A stretch of 64,000 nt of DNA from Shinisaurus crocodilurus (GCA_021292165.1 JAHFWL010000234.1:62001-126000), one strand, 5' to 3'; positions 42,341 to 54,229 are shown, numbered from the stretch's first letter. Translations and numbers: made by a program. The notes: generated from the sequence alone by a model not told the origin.

Positions 42341-42376
<36 letters not shown>
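41628..42376 (+). repeat. Unclassified dispersed-repeat-like element
   Basis: Starts TACTAGCTGTTGCCCGCGGC and ends GGTTTGAGCTGGGTGTTGAT, then a GTCAGTCAGTTAGTCAGGAC segment leading into (TA)n at 42345-42376. These end motifs are reminiscent of repeats I believe are widespread in animals, but I cannot name the class. Inside, a TTAAAAAGTTTCCCTCCC-type segment of about 35 bp is duplicated near 41931-41985. Confidence 0.4.
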
Positions 42377-42377
<1 letters not shown>

Positions 42378-42824
42378 TTCCTGCTTAGCTCACAATCTAG
42401 GCTCCTGATGAGGGGAAGGTGGATCCTACTCGATTCCATTAGGAGGTGACCAACTTTAAATTGTTGTAACCCACACCCTTTGATGACATTTCAGCAGATA
42501 AGGTGGAATATAAATTTCAATAATAAATAAATAATAAAATAAATTCTCTTGGGGGTAATTTGTCAGGGGCTGCATGCCACCAGTAGGTGAGGGCGTGGGG
42601 CCAAAGCCAGGGGTGGTCAGGACCAGACCAAAAGTGGGTGGGGTCACACGAACACCCTCTTTTTCTTTGTGTCACCCCCTTTTCTCCCTTCTTCCTTCCC
42701 ACCCAGTAGCCTCACCCTCTACTGAAAATAAGCCTATGTAAGTGTATTATTACATTTATCTCACCTCCTTGTTCTTCGCTTCCCTTTTAACAGTCCTTCC
42801 TCTGACGAGTTTTGACTTTCTGGA

Positions 42825-43300
42825 AAGCATGTTCTCATCAGCAGAGGTGACTGAGGGAAACTTCCTGGTTTGGAGCGTGAAATCCAAAGTCACTTTCAGA
42901 CTTGCAAATGACATAATTTAGAACAATAATGAAGAGAAATCTTGCCAACGTGTCTCCTTGTAGGTAACCTGGCTGTGGTTGTACAGAACCCCAGAGACAG
43001 ATACTCATCTGTACGTGCTGTGCGCGTAGCCATAAATTCAGATGGCACATTAACGTCATTAACCATTTCGCTTCCTGGATAGATATATTAAGGGCCCGGA
43101 GGTTCTAAGATGATTTTCTAATTCCTGATAGATGAACAGCTTCACTCCCCAGAAACAGAGTGCTTGGAGTTAACAAAAATGAACCATTAAAGCCTTATGC
43201 CATAAATGTCCAGATGGATATTCTAATAAGAGTGAAGACATCCCCCCTTTAATTTTAACGACTCAATGACAGTATCATAGCTCAAGTATCAAGTACAATC
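42825..43300. promoter_or_regulatory. Candidate conserved noncoding block 5
   Basis: About 470 bp without repeats, containing CACATTAACGTCATTAACC, GCAAATGACATAATTTAG and GATTTTCTAATTCCTGATAG. No open frame beyond a 73-codon chance frame. It looks like enhancer-type sequence. Conservation was not tested. Confidence 0.3.
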
Positions 43301-46300
43301 CAGAGACAAAGTATTCCCTATCAACTCTCATTGAGCTAGTTGAACTGTGGGCCGATTCACTAGTTCTACTGGCCTCTGCTCCAACCACTCCATTTGAGAA
43401 CTCACAGTGTCCTATGGGAACTGGAAAGAAGCACATCATGGATTTCAGCTACAGCTATTGTCTCAGTCTGAAAGGTCTGGAGATTATCCAAGCTACAGCC
43501 TCACACTGGTTTAGCACTCATAGCTTGGGTGGCCATGTGTCCTAATCTACTGAGGACAGTCCTCATCCTCGACTTGAAGGCATCTTTTCTATGACAGGCT
43601 GTCCAGGCTGAGTCCAGGTTTAAAGATTACCCTAAGAAGCTGTAAGGAGAGTAGGGGCCTTGAAGTTACCACCTGGGCAGCAAGGCATACAGTTCACCCA
43701 GCCACAGTTTTTCCCACTAGGGTGAGAGGTATTCTAATTCAACTTAATTACAGGAAATATTTCTAAATTTGCATTGAATTGATACATATAAATCAACACG
43801 TGCAAATGTTATGCAAATTTTCATTCTCTTTTGTCCTCTTTTTGGTTGATGAATTGCCTCTTCTTTGGCAATGCATAAATACTAGACTTGCAAGTCATTC
43901 CCCCTTCCCATGAGACATACATCTCAGGATGGGTGTAAGGATTTTTGTCAGAAATCTCAGCACCTTGAAAGCAATATAACCAAAATAACCAATAAATGTA
44001 CATCTGTAGGTTGCTCGTGTCAGCATAGGAATGGGAGAACAAGCCATGTTCAGGGTCCTTGAGGTTCTCCATTTTCTACCTTAATGTCCATCTCGCCTCT
44101 GGAGCTTTGGAATCTTGGAGACCTGAGGAGGTGCTGATGCAGCCCCTTGCTCCCAGCACCCATATGGGTTGTTCAAGGGCAGGTGGGAAGTTCCACATTT
44201 TTAGGGGCAACAGGCAGCTTCCCCTAGTGAGGCCTATCTTTGTTGGCCACACTTTGTGGATTCCAGTGTCGTTGCTTCAGCAAAGCCTGTCTACAAGGAT
44301 AATTCAAAGCAGGGTTAGTTTTTCTGGCTAGATCCGGTGGGGTGGGGGACTCATATTGCAGACTTTAGGCTTTGGGAGATGATTGAGGGATGGGTTTAGA
44401 CATTCCCCCACCACTGCAACAATTGACGACCAGGCAACCAATAACCCCTGAAGCTCTGGTAGGCCCATCTGAAAAGTAGAGAGCCCTATGTTTCTCTCAA
44501 TATGAGGCACTGCTTTTTTCAGGATGTCTCACTGACAGCATGTTTTTTGTGGGGTTTTTTGGTGCTGCTAGAATTGGAGAAATAGTAGCTTGTTCGAAAA
44601 CAGATTGCTCACCCAGGGCTTTTGCATTACAGGATTTACACATAGCAGAAAGGGTAGCTGTCCTTTGACTCCAGTGCTCCAACATGGACCAGAAGCATAA
44701 AGATTCTTTGATATCCTGAAGTGACAGATTCATCCATCCAGGCATCCATCCTGGGCGCTTTGCTTTTAGATGTCTGGGTTTTAATGTTAGTGTTGAATTA
44801 AGGCTGTCACCTCTATTTTTCTGACAGGCTCCTCCTCCTGTCTGCCATGTAACAGCTATATGGCAGACAGGTACCTCATGGTTCTCTACCTGTTGGAAAT
44901 AACTCTACCTATAGATTTAGCTGGTGCAGATGGGTGAGAATTTTGTTCGGTTCCTTGTCTGATGAGAACTTACCAATATTCACAAATCTGTTCATAAACG
45001 GGACAGAAATAACTTCACTTTTAAAAATAAATAAATGAATAAAATAAAATAAAATATGGTAGAAAGAAATGAAAACTGACAGATACATCTATCCCCAGTG
45101 AGACAGCTTGAGGTGGTACCACACTTTTACGGCTGAGTGTTATCTGGGGATGGATGTGCAGTCGAACTGATGATGGTGATTGCTCTATTTTCTGTTACAT
45201 TTTGGGACCTAATCAGCATTGGTACTGAGCAAGTGCAACCACAACGAGAATGGAGGGGGAATTATTGGACAACATACCTCAGCCAAATCATCAAGAAGAC
45301 TGCACACAGAAGCTGAACATGCCCAAGTGGATTCATGTGTTCAGAAGATTCTCTGTTAAGGATGTATGAGTTTTCTTAAGTCCATTCCATCTGTTCCATC
45401 TGTGTTTTGTGGATTGTCAGGCATCTTTCATCCCATTGTCTGCACATTGACAGAACTGGATTTTTGTGAGGATTTTGTTCCCGTTTGCAAATGTGCATTT
45501 GCGCGAATACTCCCAAAATGTAAAAAAAAATTTAATGAATTTTTAAAAATAAAATCAAAATGGCAGCTCCCAGGTCCAGGGCAGGTGTCACCAGTGGCCC
45601 CTGCCGAGGCACTGGGGGCCCAGAAGCAGCCCACAAGTGTTGTGTGCTGATGTCTCATCTAATGATGATATATCAGCAGGGACAGGGGTTGGCATCTGCT
45701 CAGTTTGGGGCTACATTCTTTTTGGAACTGCCACCTTAGATAAGCCTTCCTGAGCTCTTCCTTGCAGGCCTTGAGTACGCTAGCAAAAATGCTTCCCTTT
45801 CGATCAGCTTTTGGCCTTGCAGTGTTTGTTCTACTTTTTCACCACTGTGGGAAGCCTTGAGTGAAGAATTCAATAGGGCCAAATGCATAGGTCTGTGTCT
45901 AAAAACCCCACAAAAACATACACAATACTGCTGAAACTTCTAGTGGCTTTTTTTTTTTTTTTTGCTAGGAGGGAGGAATTACTGACCCTGGATTTTTCAT
46001 GAGTTGAGAAAATTTAGATTTATAATTTAATGGCCTTAGAGTTTTGTTTTAATTACGGGGAAATAATTTGAGGGAGATTGGTAATAGGCAAAACTTGGAG
46101 ACCTTTTTGTTCTTCAGTGCAGTGAAGGAAACCTCATTAGAGAGGATTTTCTTAGTTAGCAGGGCTTCGGGGTTAATGAGCTGTGAGTGATAATATATAG
46201 TAGTAATCCCTCATGGCTGTAACAAGTTGTATTTTATAAACTCCTTAATCTCCATGGCGAAAGAGGTGTGGAATATTGGAGAAGAGGAGAAACTCATTTG

Positions 46301-46650
46301 CAAAGCTACTGGAACTTCTAAAGCTTTTGAGAACTGAAAACTTGTATTTAAAAAAGGGTGTGAGCCGTTCACAAAGAACACTGGCCCAGTTCTCACAAAA
46401 ATGGCTACGGTGATAATGAGATAGTGTAGTTAAAGTGATGGGTTAGAATGAAGAAGACGTGATTTCAACACCCTAAGCAGCCATAAATCTGGCTGGATTG
46501 CCTTGGGGCAGTTTCTCTCTCTTTCCTACCTCAGAAGGTTGTTGTGTAAATAAAAGGGGGGAAAGCGATGCACAGTGTCCTGAGATCCTTGAAAGTAGGA
46601 TGAAATAAATATCTCTGGCTCTGATCTGTACCACTTCAGAGTGTTGTTGC
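43301..46650. other. Unassigned stretch, no gene recognised
   Basis: The longest interval without a nameable element. It holds A- and T-runs (45948-45963 poly(T)), an (AAAT)-rich patch near 45025-45055 and AAATGTGCATTT-type words near 45480-45560, which may be DNA-element remnants. Short open frames have no motifs. Confidence 0.4.
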
Positions 46651-46658
46651 CAAGTGGA

Positions 46659-46822
46659 CAGGGCCGGTGCTACCATTAGGCCAACTATGCAGCTGCCTAG
46701 GGCGCAGAGCTAAAGAGGGCGCCAGAAACACCTTGAAAAAAAATACAGCGCTCTCAAGTGGGAAGGGGGGCGCTAAATATCTGATCTTGCCTAGGGCACC
46801 AAACTGCCTTGCACCGGTCCTG
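46659..46822. mobile_element. hAT nonautonomous element with perfect 8-bp TSD
   Basis: A 164-bp element with ends CAGGGCCGGTGCTA and TTGCACCGGTCCTG (inverted, two mismatches), flanked by CAAGTGGA at 46651-46658 and 46823-46830. The duplication length and the CAGGG... end are typical of hAT. The interior has GCTGCCTAGGGCGC and, in the same orientation, TTGCCTAGGGCACC. No transposase. Confidence 0.9.
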
Positions 46823-47089
46823 CAAGTGGAGACCTCTATTTCCCCCCATACAATTTAGAGTTTAGATATTATGGCTGGTTTTATATTTTTTACATTGTTT
46901 TTCTTGTGCTGCACTTTGGGGGCGGGGAGGTAACGTCGGTATTTTATCCTTTCTGTTTTATGTAATCTGCCCAGATAACTTTTGTTACTGGGTAGATTAA
47001 AACTGAATAAACACAGGTGAATAGAGGTGATATAACAGACATTGCACACTCAGAATTAAAAAAAAAAACCTTCACCAAAGGTCCATCAC

Positions 47090-47320
47090 CAAAGTCTCCT
47101 GAACATTCCTAGCAGTCACAGGATAAGAGAAGAAGTCCTCTTATGGATCAGTAACTGCTTAAAGAACTGAAAGCAGAGAGTTGGAATAAATGGTCAATTC
47201 TTGGAATGGAGGGACGTGAACAGCGGGGTTCCACAGGGGTTTGCATTGGGACCAATGCTTTTCAACTCATTCATAAATGATCTGGAAAATTTAGGGGTGA
47301 TGAGCAATAAAGTGACCGAG
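47090..47320 (+). mobile_element. LINE reverse transcriptase fragment (CR1/L2 group)
   Basis: The frame from 47201 reads [20 protein letters not shown] followed by [12 protein letters not shown]. This is RT motif B (GVPQGxxLGP) and the following FINDL block. Motif C is absent: homology breaks near 47320. It is an internal fragment with neither LINE end. Confidence 0.8.
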
Positions 47321-47436
47321 CTCATTTTTCAAAAGTATGCATTTTGTTCATGCACATTTTTGAATGGATGCATGCTGTCGAATGCACATTTGGATGGTCT
47401 GTGACTGATAGTGCAAGCTCAGAAAGGAACAGACTT

Positions 47437-47792
47437 GGGGCCAGGGTATCTGAAGGATCGTCTCCTCCCATATGTACCTGCCTGGAGACTAAGATAATTC
47501 AGTTTATCTCAAGGAGCGCCTCCAGCAACGTCAAGTAGGCCGCTCAACAAGATCTGCCACGGATGGCCTTCTCCCTGTCCCATCAGCCAGGGAAACCAGG
47601 CTGGTGGGGACTAGGAGGAGGGCCTTTTCTGTGGCAGCCCCCAATTTATGGAACTCTCTCCCCACCCCCAGTGACCTCCACCATGCCCCTTCCTTGATTA
47701 GCTTCCACCGGGCATTAAAAACGTGGCTTTTCAGGCGGGAATATGGGGTGGGTTAGGGTTTTAAAGTTTTGGACTGTTTTTAATTGTGTTTT

Positions 47793-47831
<39 letters not shown>

Positions 47832-47925
47832 TGTATTTTATTGGACTGTACATAACTCAGAGTGGCTGGATGTCTGGCCAGATGGGCGATTCATAAATAT
47901 AAGAAATAAATAAATAAATAAATAA
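47437..47925 (+). mobile_element. L2-type LINE 3' end with (GT)n and (AAAT)n
   Basis: Encodes, with lesions, YLKDRLLPYVPAWRLR and a final ALKTWLFRRE-like segment (GGCATTAAAAACGTGGCTTT). The 3' UTR has a (GT)n array at about 47798-47827, then CAGAGTGGCTGGATGTCTGG and an (AAAT)n end. It is nearly identical to 62605-63045. Confidence 0.85.
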
Positions 47926-48560
47926 GATCCTTGTCAGGAGTCCTTCTCCGAGAGCCCCTGCCAAAGGAAGTGAGGCCGGTGGCTACCAGGAGGAGGGCCT
48001 TTTCTGCTGTGGCACCCCGGTTGTGGAATAAGCTCCCCAAAGGGGCTCGCCTGGCACCTACATTGTACTCTTTCTGGCACCAGGTGAAGACTTTTCTATT
48101 CTCCCAGGCGTTTTAACCATTTTAATCATCTTAATCATTTTAATCTTGTAGTTTTTAACTCTGTTATTGTAATTTGAACTGCTGCTGCTAGCTTTGCTGT
48201 TTGTTTTTAATCTGTGGTTTTAAATTTTATATTTACAGTAATACCTTGGATTGCAAGTAACTTGGTTTGAGAGCGTTTTGCAAGACAAGCAAATTTTTAA
48301 ATATTTATTATTATTATTTTGACTTGATATACAAGCAACGTCTTGCAATACAAGTACTGTAGTACGGCTTAAATTAAAAATCTCTGTACAAATTTTTTTG
48401 GGGGAATTTCGTTTTGATATGAGTGTTTTGGATTACAAGCACGTTTCTGGAACGAATTATGCTCTCAGTCCAAGGCATGACTGTATATTGTATTGTATTT
48501 TATGGTTTTTACTGTTGTAAACCACCCAGAGAGCTTTGGCTATGGGGTGGTAATTATAAA
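47926..48560 (+). mobile_element. L2-type LINE 3' end, split by a mariner-like MITE
   Basis: The frame 47931-48116 reads RRRAFSAVAPRLWNKLPKGA, then LAPTLYSFWHQVKTFLFSQA, the L2 ORF2 C-terminus. After a 248-bp insertion (48236-48483) the 3' UTR resumes with GTAAACCACCCAGAGAGCTT. It abuts the previous L2 end at its 5' side and an L1 at its 3' side. Confidence 0.88.
48236..48483. mobile_element. Tc1/mariner-type MITE with TA target duplication
   Basis: A 248-bp element with ends CAGTAATACCTTGG and CCAAGGCATGACTG (inverted, 2 mismatches), flanked by TA on both sides (48234-48235, 48484-48485). Inside, further inverted words (CAAGTAACTTGG, GATTACAAGCACG, CTTGATATACAAGC) mirror around an AT-rich centre. 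TA duplication and CAGT ends fit pogo/mariner-type elements. No transposase. Confidence 0.85.
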
Positions 48561-49088
48561 AATGTATTTTTTAAAAAAAAATTATTTAATTTTTTTCAAA
48601 CAATATATATAACAACTAAATAACAAACATACAATTTATATAGTGCTCCCATCACCACAGGACCAAAGAATACATTCTATCTTTAATCTATTGTTATTCA
48701 TTATTCCAAAAATACAACATATCTTGACACGGCATGCTCCCTTTCCCCTTATTTAACACAAAATCCAAAAATAAACCCCATATCCTTAAAATTGTTTTTC
48801 TTTCATTGTCCCCTTTTACATTTGACATTACAAGTTAACGTATCATTTAAAGCCATATCCCACACTTCTTTATACCAGTCAGTGATAGAGAAAACTTGCT
48901 GAACTTTCAATTTTCTTGCTATCATTAATCTACCCGCCGTTAACAAATTTACAATTAATTCTTTAACATTTTGAGGACCAGCCACCTTTTCAGTTATTGA
49001 TAACAATGCTAATTTAGGACAAACTTCTGAATCAATACCAAAATTTTCTGATATTTCTTCAAAAATCATTTCCCAAAAATCCAATACA
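48551..49088 (-). mobile_element. L1-type LINE 3' end
   Basis: The minus-strand frame 48803-49084 reads VNLLTAGRLMIARKLK and ITDWYKEVWDMALNDTLTCN, the L1 ORF2 C-terminal pattern. An AT-rich 3' UTR ends in the plus-strand poly(T)/A tract near 48553-48600. 5'-truncated at a (TCA)n array. Confidence 0.85.
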
Positions 49089-49097
49089 TGTTTACAA

Positions 49098-49141
<44 letters not shown>

Positions 49142-49180
49142 GGCGATCACTCGTGACCGAGTAAAATTGTCTTCCACATA
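49098..49180 (-). mobile_element. Zinc-finger LINE 3' terminus, copy 3, with (TCA)n tail
   Basis: A (TCA)n array at about 49100-49140 is joined to GGCGATCACTCGTGACCGAG, then TAAAATTGTCTTCCACA. This is the very 3' end of the LINE at 9390-10030, so the array is its terminal repeat. Only about 40 bp of LINE remain. Confidence 0.85.
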
Positions 49181-50329
49181 TGTGCATACATACCAAGCTC
49201 CTGACAACCTCTCCAGGTATAACAATGTATTCAATAAATAAATAAATAAATAAAATTGTGTCCAAGTCCTTGTTCAGTCTGGAAGGTGTGAACTGGATAA
49301 ATCCTGATAAAAAATGAATGGAAACTAATATCTCATACATCCTTAATCCTGCCCAACAGCACCATCTTTATTTGGGTTCCAAAGAGTAGGGTTTTTTTTT
49401 GGGGGGGGGGGGTTGAAATCAGACCCCATCTCTGCTTTGTACATAGGTTCTTGGCCAAGTTAGTTATCCTTTAATCTCACCAGTTTGCCTTCTGGGAAAA
49501 TAGTGTTTTGTGACTGCTCTTGCCCACCATGGCAAGATCGAACAACAGATCGAAAACAAAAGCAGGAGTAAGCTGAATGGGCAAGCCCGCACCTCATGTC
49601 AGCCATTTTGTGAGGGTGCCCATGACACACTATCAGAATTCCTAATGTGCCCACCAACTCAAAAAGTTTTGGGGCCACTGAGATTGGTCTTTGGTCTGAT
49701 CCAGTTGGGCTTATGTTCTGAATGCATTATAAATGGCATAGCAGCATGCTGTTAAAGAAAGTTATGCAGTGAGCGCCCTGTTCAGGTGTTTATCCTCCTG
49801 CCCATGATTAGAATTGTGTGAGGAAGGATAATGCTCCTTAGCCCTGGTCCCTCTGCTGCATTCCCACATTTCCAACCTATCACCCTCCATGTGCTGGAGG
49901 GCAAAATGTGTAGTGGGGAGCCTGTTCTACTCATGTAGACTTCCTTTTATTTAGTACCCTGCACAGGGCAGGCAGGGATAACAGAGAAACAAATGCATTT
50001 GTTTCAGTTTCGTGTACTTTGGCTTAGTTACAGTAGGGCATGAGTACTAAGGTGTAATGCCAAAGGCTTAAATAAAGATAACATTTCCACAAGTTCAGAG
50101 CAGGCCGTCGGTGCCTTGTATATCGCTTGCCTCTCCATGTAAGTTGCAAAGCTGGCAGCGGGAGGGGGGGGGACCAACAGCAAGTATGCTGAATAGTAAG
50201 CAGATTTTCATAAATTATCTTAATTGACAAGATGCAGAAGGGTTGCAGAATTCTGCTTTTGGTGGAATCCTCATAATTTTCCTTTTTGCTTTTTTTTAAT
50301 GCAGAGCACCACAGCCCTGCCTCTTTGAA
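49181..50329. other. Unassigned stretch with a shared 42-mer
   Basis: 49536-49577 carries a 42-base sequence (begins GATCGAACAACAGATCGAAA) that recurs exactly at 56533-56574 in a different context. Otherwise there is no recognised gene or repeat. Confidence 0.45.
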
Positions 50330-50790
50330 TCAGAGAGTGAGGAAGAGAAAGAGCGAGGGAAAGTGGGAAGGAATTAATTGACTGGTAATATTTTAAAAGG
50401 TAACCAATGCTCACTAGCAGCTGCAGTAAGACATTAAGTAATAGAACACACTAATGTTAACAGCTCTCTTGGTAAGAGTGGTAAATGAAATAAACCACAG
50501 CATCCAGCGTATCATTAATCTATAGTGAATAATGGCTTGGGTAGTGTAAGGAGATTAAAAAGGGCATTGTAAACATTTGTGGCTGTATAATATACAAATT
50601 AAAAATGTGTGAACGCTCGCTGCTGCATAATCTCCAAATTAAAAAGTGTAATAGCGTAGCATTAATTACTGGCTGATCAATTCTCCCATAATTGCCGGCT
50701 TGTAGATGAACAATTATAGGTCTGAAATGTTATTTGAGAAAGAGACATTGACCTTGGTACCATAAGAAATGCTAATATGTTTGAAGGTAA
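50330..50790. promoter_or_regulatory. Candidate conserved noncoding block 6 (strongest)
   Basis: About 460 bp of repeat-free AT-rich sequence densely carrying homeodomain-type cores: GGAATTAATTGACTGG, TATCATTAATCTATAG, GCATTAATTACTGGC and GAACAATTATAGG. TATACAAATTAAAAATGTG and CTCCAAATTAAAAAGTGTA are near repeats about 50 bp apart. Many stop codons in all frames. A developmental enhancer is the best guess, from motif density only. Confidence 0.35.
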
Positions 50791-51397
50791 TATGTGTATA
50801 CATCAAACTACTCTATCAGGATTTGCTGGAGTAGGCCACACTAATATCCCCCCCCACGTTTTTTAGATGATGGTACACAAAATGGATTTTTATGTGTGTG
50901 GATGCTTGAATCATGATTATATTGGACTATATAATATTTACTGTAATCACCGTAGATCAGTGTTGCTCAATTCCTCTTCTTGGTGAGCCAAGAGAAAATA
51001 AGAAGTAACTTGAGGGGGCAGGTTTCCCTTAGGCTCCACCCCTAAGCAGTTACTAGCAGAGGTTGGATCCTTATCCTCAAAAGGGTCTCAAATATCCTAA
51101 GCTTGCCGTCTTGTCCCACTTCTATAAGCTAGTGAGTGATAGGCTGTTGTTGTTGTTGTTTCCCAGGGGGAAAGTCTGTACATATTCTGTGTGCATTTTT
51201 CAAATGGACACATTAATAGAAGCATTCATAGACACATTCCCTCATTGACTAACACATGCTCATATGAATTTTAGAAATGTACGCAGTGTTTATTTTTGTT
51301 CATGTTTCAAATGTGTGCACATTGTCTAACACATCTTTTTCTTTCACAGAATGTATCGCAAACCTGGAAATGTATGGATTTCTGACTGCAAGTTGTG
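50791..51397. other. Unassigned intergenic stretch
   Basis: No gene is recognised. The AAATGTGTGCACATT-type segment at 51280-51370 resembles decayed DNA-element sequence elsewhere in the window. Confidence 0.45.
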
Positions 51398-52295
51398 TCA
51401 TAGAATCATAGAATCATAGAAAAGTAGAGTTGGAAGGGGCCTACAAGGCCATTGAGTCCAACCCCCTGCTCAATGCAGGAATCCAGGTCAAAGCATCCCC
51501 GACAGATGGCTGTCCAGCTGCACCTTGAATGCCTCCAGAGTGGGAGAGCCCACCACCTCCCTAGGTAGTTGATTCCATTGTCTTATTGCTCTGACAGTCA
51601 GGAAATTTTTCCTGATGTTTAGGTGGAATCTGGCTTCCTGTAACTTGAGCCCATTATTCCGTGTCCTGCAAACTGGGATGATCGAGAAGAGATCCTGGCC
51701 CTCCTCTGTGTGACATCCCTTCAAGTACTGGAAGAGTGTGATCATATCTCCCCTCAGTTTCGTCTTCTGAAGGCTAAACATGCCCAGTTCTTTCAGTCTC
51801 TCCTCATAGGGCCTTGTTTCCAGTCCCTTTATCATCCTTGTTGCCCTCCTCAAAATGCTTTCCAGTTTGTCTACGTCCTTCTGAAAGTGTGGTGCCCAGA
51901 ACTGGACGCAATACTCAAGATGAGGCCTAACCAGTGCCGAGTAAAGGGGAATTATCACTTCATGTGATTTGGAAGCAATACTTCTATTAATGCAGCCCCA
52001 AATAGCATTTGCCTTCTTTGCAGCCACATCGCATTGCTGGCTCATATTCAGTTTGTGATCTACAACAATTCCAAGATCCTTCTCACTTGTGGTATTGTTG
52101 AGCCAAGTGTCCCACATTCTGTAACTCTGCATTTGGTTTCCTTTCCCTAGGTGCAGCACTTGGCATTTATCCCTATTAAATTTCATTCTGTTGTTTTCAG
52201 CCCAGCGCTCCAGCCTATCAAGATCTCCTTGAATTTTGTTTCTTTCTTCCAGAGTATTAGCTGTTCCACCCAACTTTGTGTCATCTGCAGATTTG
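51398..52295 (-). mobile_element. CR1 LINE, copy D
   Basis: Starts at the octamer 3' end (TCATAGAATCATAGAATC) and covers the ORF2 C-terminal region. The minus-strand frame 51488-52273 (261 codons, uninterrupted) begins just after the FADD motif (MGGTANTLEERNK) and ends LDSHLSGML. Truncated at 52295, so the catalytic palm is lost. Divergence from copy C is modest. Confidence 0.95.
51488..52273 (-). pseudogene. CR1 ORF2 C-terminal fragment, 261 residues
   Basis: This frame covers the region following the RT active site: [55 protein letters not shown] and the terminal AFKVQLDSHLSGML. Motifs A, B and C lie outside the retained part, so no catalytic activity is possible. The frame is free of stops although truncated, suggesting limited time since insertion. 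Neighbouring sequence gives no sign of host use. Confidence 0.88.
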
Positions 52296-53780
52296 TCCCT
52301 TTCTCCATTCAGTTATACAGGCTGCAGATTGGGTATATCTGGGGGAAAAACAAACCTTGATGGAGAGAATTTTCCACCCATCACTAAAACACTGTAATGC
52401 TGTCAAGAAAAAAGCCACCTTGTGGGTCCCCTTCATATGGCCCAGATCTTCCAACATAACTGAAGGAACATGAGAGATGCAAACACTGCATTACAGGCCC
52501 TCGGAGTGTTTCTTCATGTACCAATGGTGTGACACCCCCCCTCTATGGATGTTCTTATAAAAACCCATTCTCAAAACTCCAGTAATCCAGAGATCCCAGT
52601 TATCTAAATCCACAGCATGTTGCCTGTGTTAGCCCTATGTAAATGTAGCCCTATGAAAATTACCCTTATGTTTCCCAAATGCCTGATTATCCCAAAGTGT
52701 TGGCCGTCTTCCAAAGTCATTCAGATAAATGATGCTGTACTGTTTATGCAATTAAGAACAGATGTGTAACCAAGCTAATATATATGGGCCCTGATTCTTT
52801 CTAAGTTTACGTACAATCTCATTAATATAATGTCAGACAAGTATCCAAAGGATCAGAACCTTGAACAGAAATGGATCTGGTCTCCTGATTTCTAGACTTC
52901 CCCACCTTTTACACAAATGCTCCGGACTGATTTTAAGAACAGGGTCACTTTTGAAAGGTTTGGTACAGAGATGTTTGCAGATGGTAAATCCAGGGTGAAC
53001 AGATACTAAAAAGGAATTGGGTAGTTTTACACCTGTAAGTATGTGTAATCATCCCTGGGGAAAACACTACAAGTCTTCTTGGATCACTGTTTTTCCTTCA
53101 CTTGAAATTGTTTGATTCTTTTTCCCATACAGGACTAACTACTCATAGTGGGTTGCTGTTCATTGGCAGCCTATGGATGTGTGGGCCGTCATCCTCACCT
53201 GAAGAAATGCTGTAATTTTTATATATATATATATATTCCTATAGCTTCACTTGAATCTCTCAGATATTTTGCCTGAGCAGAGACCTCCAAATTTGCGACA
53301 CATTTTACTTCACAGAAATTTTATGATTCTAGTGTGAAGAAAAGAAGGTAAAATAGGGAAAGATGTGTCAAAATTTAAGTGGGGAACAGATGCACTTAGG
53401 GTCCATCGAAACAGGGGCAAAATCTATGATTTTTTTCAAGGCTCCAACAAAGAAGATACTTAAACATGGGAAAGGATAAATTAGTCTACTTCGGATTCAA
53501 TGTCACTTTTGCACATATTGACTCTTCAATCAATTCTGTCCCATTTCCTCATTAATCTGCAATTATTATTATTTTAAAATCTCATTTTATCTTATTTTAG
53601 ATTGTCTCTTAAAATACACATTTCTAATTTTTTTCCCTCCCCAAACCACATGTGTTAAAATGCAGTGATATACTCTTCAAGCCAAGAACTGTGTTGCAAC
53701 ATTTTGTAACAGCATATTCCAATGGATGAAGTGATCATGACACTAATGTATCTAAAACAATAAAGCAATGGAGGGCGAGG
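52296..53780. other. Unassigned intergenic stretch
   Basis: AT-rich at 53480-53660, with a short (TA)n at about 53217-53236. No gene or named repeat was identified. Confidence 0.45.
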
Positions 53781-54229
53781 GAGCGATCCTATGCCGCCTA
53801 GACATCATCTGGGTGGGGCATCAGATACTTCCGGTTCCCAGATCCGAGGTTTGAGACAGAGCTCAGACCTCAGAGCTGGGAATCTGCACCCCGATCCCCT
53901 CCCTCCCCCCAAGTGGGAGCAGAAAGGGCTGTTCCGGCTGCTGCTCCGAGGCTGGGAACTTGACTGCGGAAAAGGGTGGGGAGTGGTGGACACTGCAGAG
54001 GCTAGGATATGCAGCATCCTGTGTCCTCTGCAGCCTCCTTCCTTCCCCCTCTGAAGTGCCACAGCTAGATGGCCAAAGATGGCTGTATGGCGAAAATTCA
54101 GAACAGGAGGTGCGGGGAGGCGGAGATCACCTCTGCCGCTCCTCCCGCTCTGCATAGGATACTCATGAGCCTCTGAGTTGGAGGGCTTACGAGCATATTG
54201 AGGGCGCAACCCATAGGACTGCACCCTAA
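53781..54229 (-). mobile_element. GCAATCCTATG-ended nonautonomous element, copy 2
   Basis: Ends GAGCGATCCTATGCCGCC (left) and CCCATAGGACTGCACCCTAA (right) are inverted repeats. Interior blocks match 21583-22043 in reverse orientation. It is more GC- and CpG-rich than its neighbours. Confidence 0.7.
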
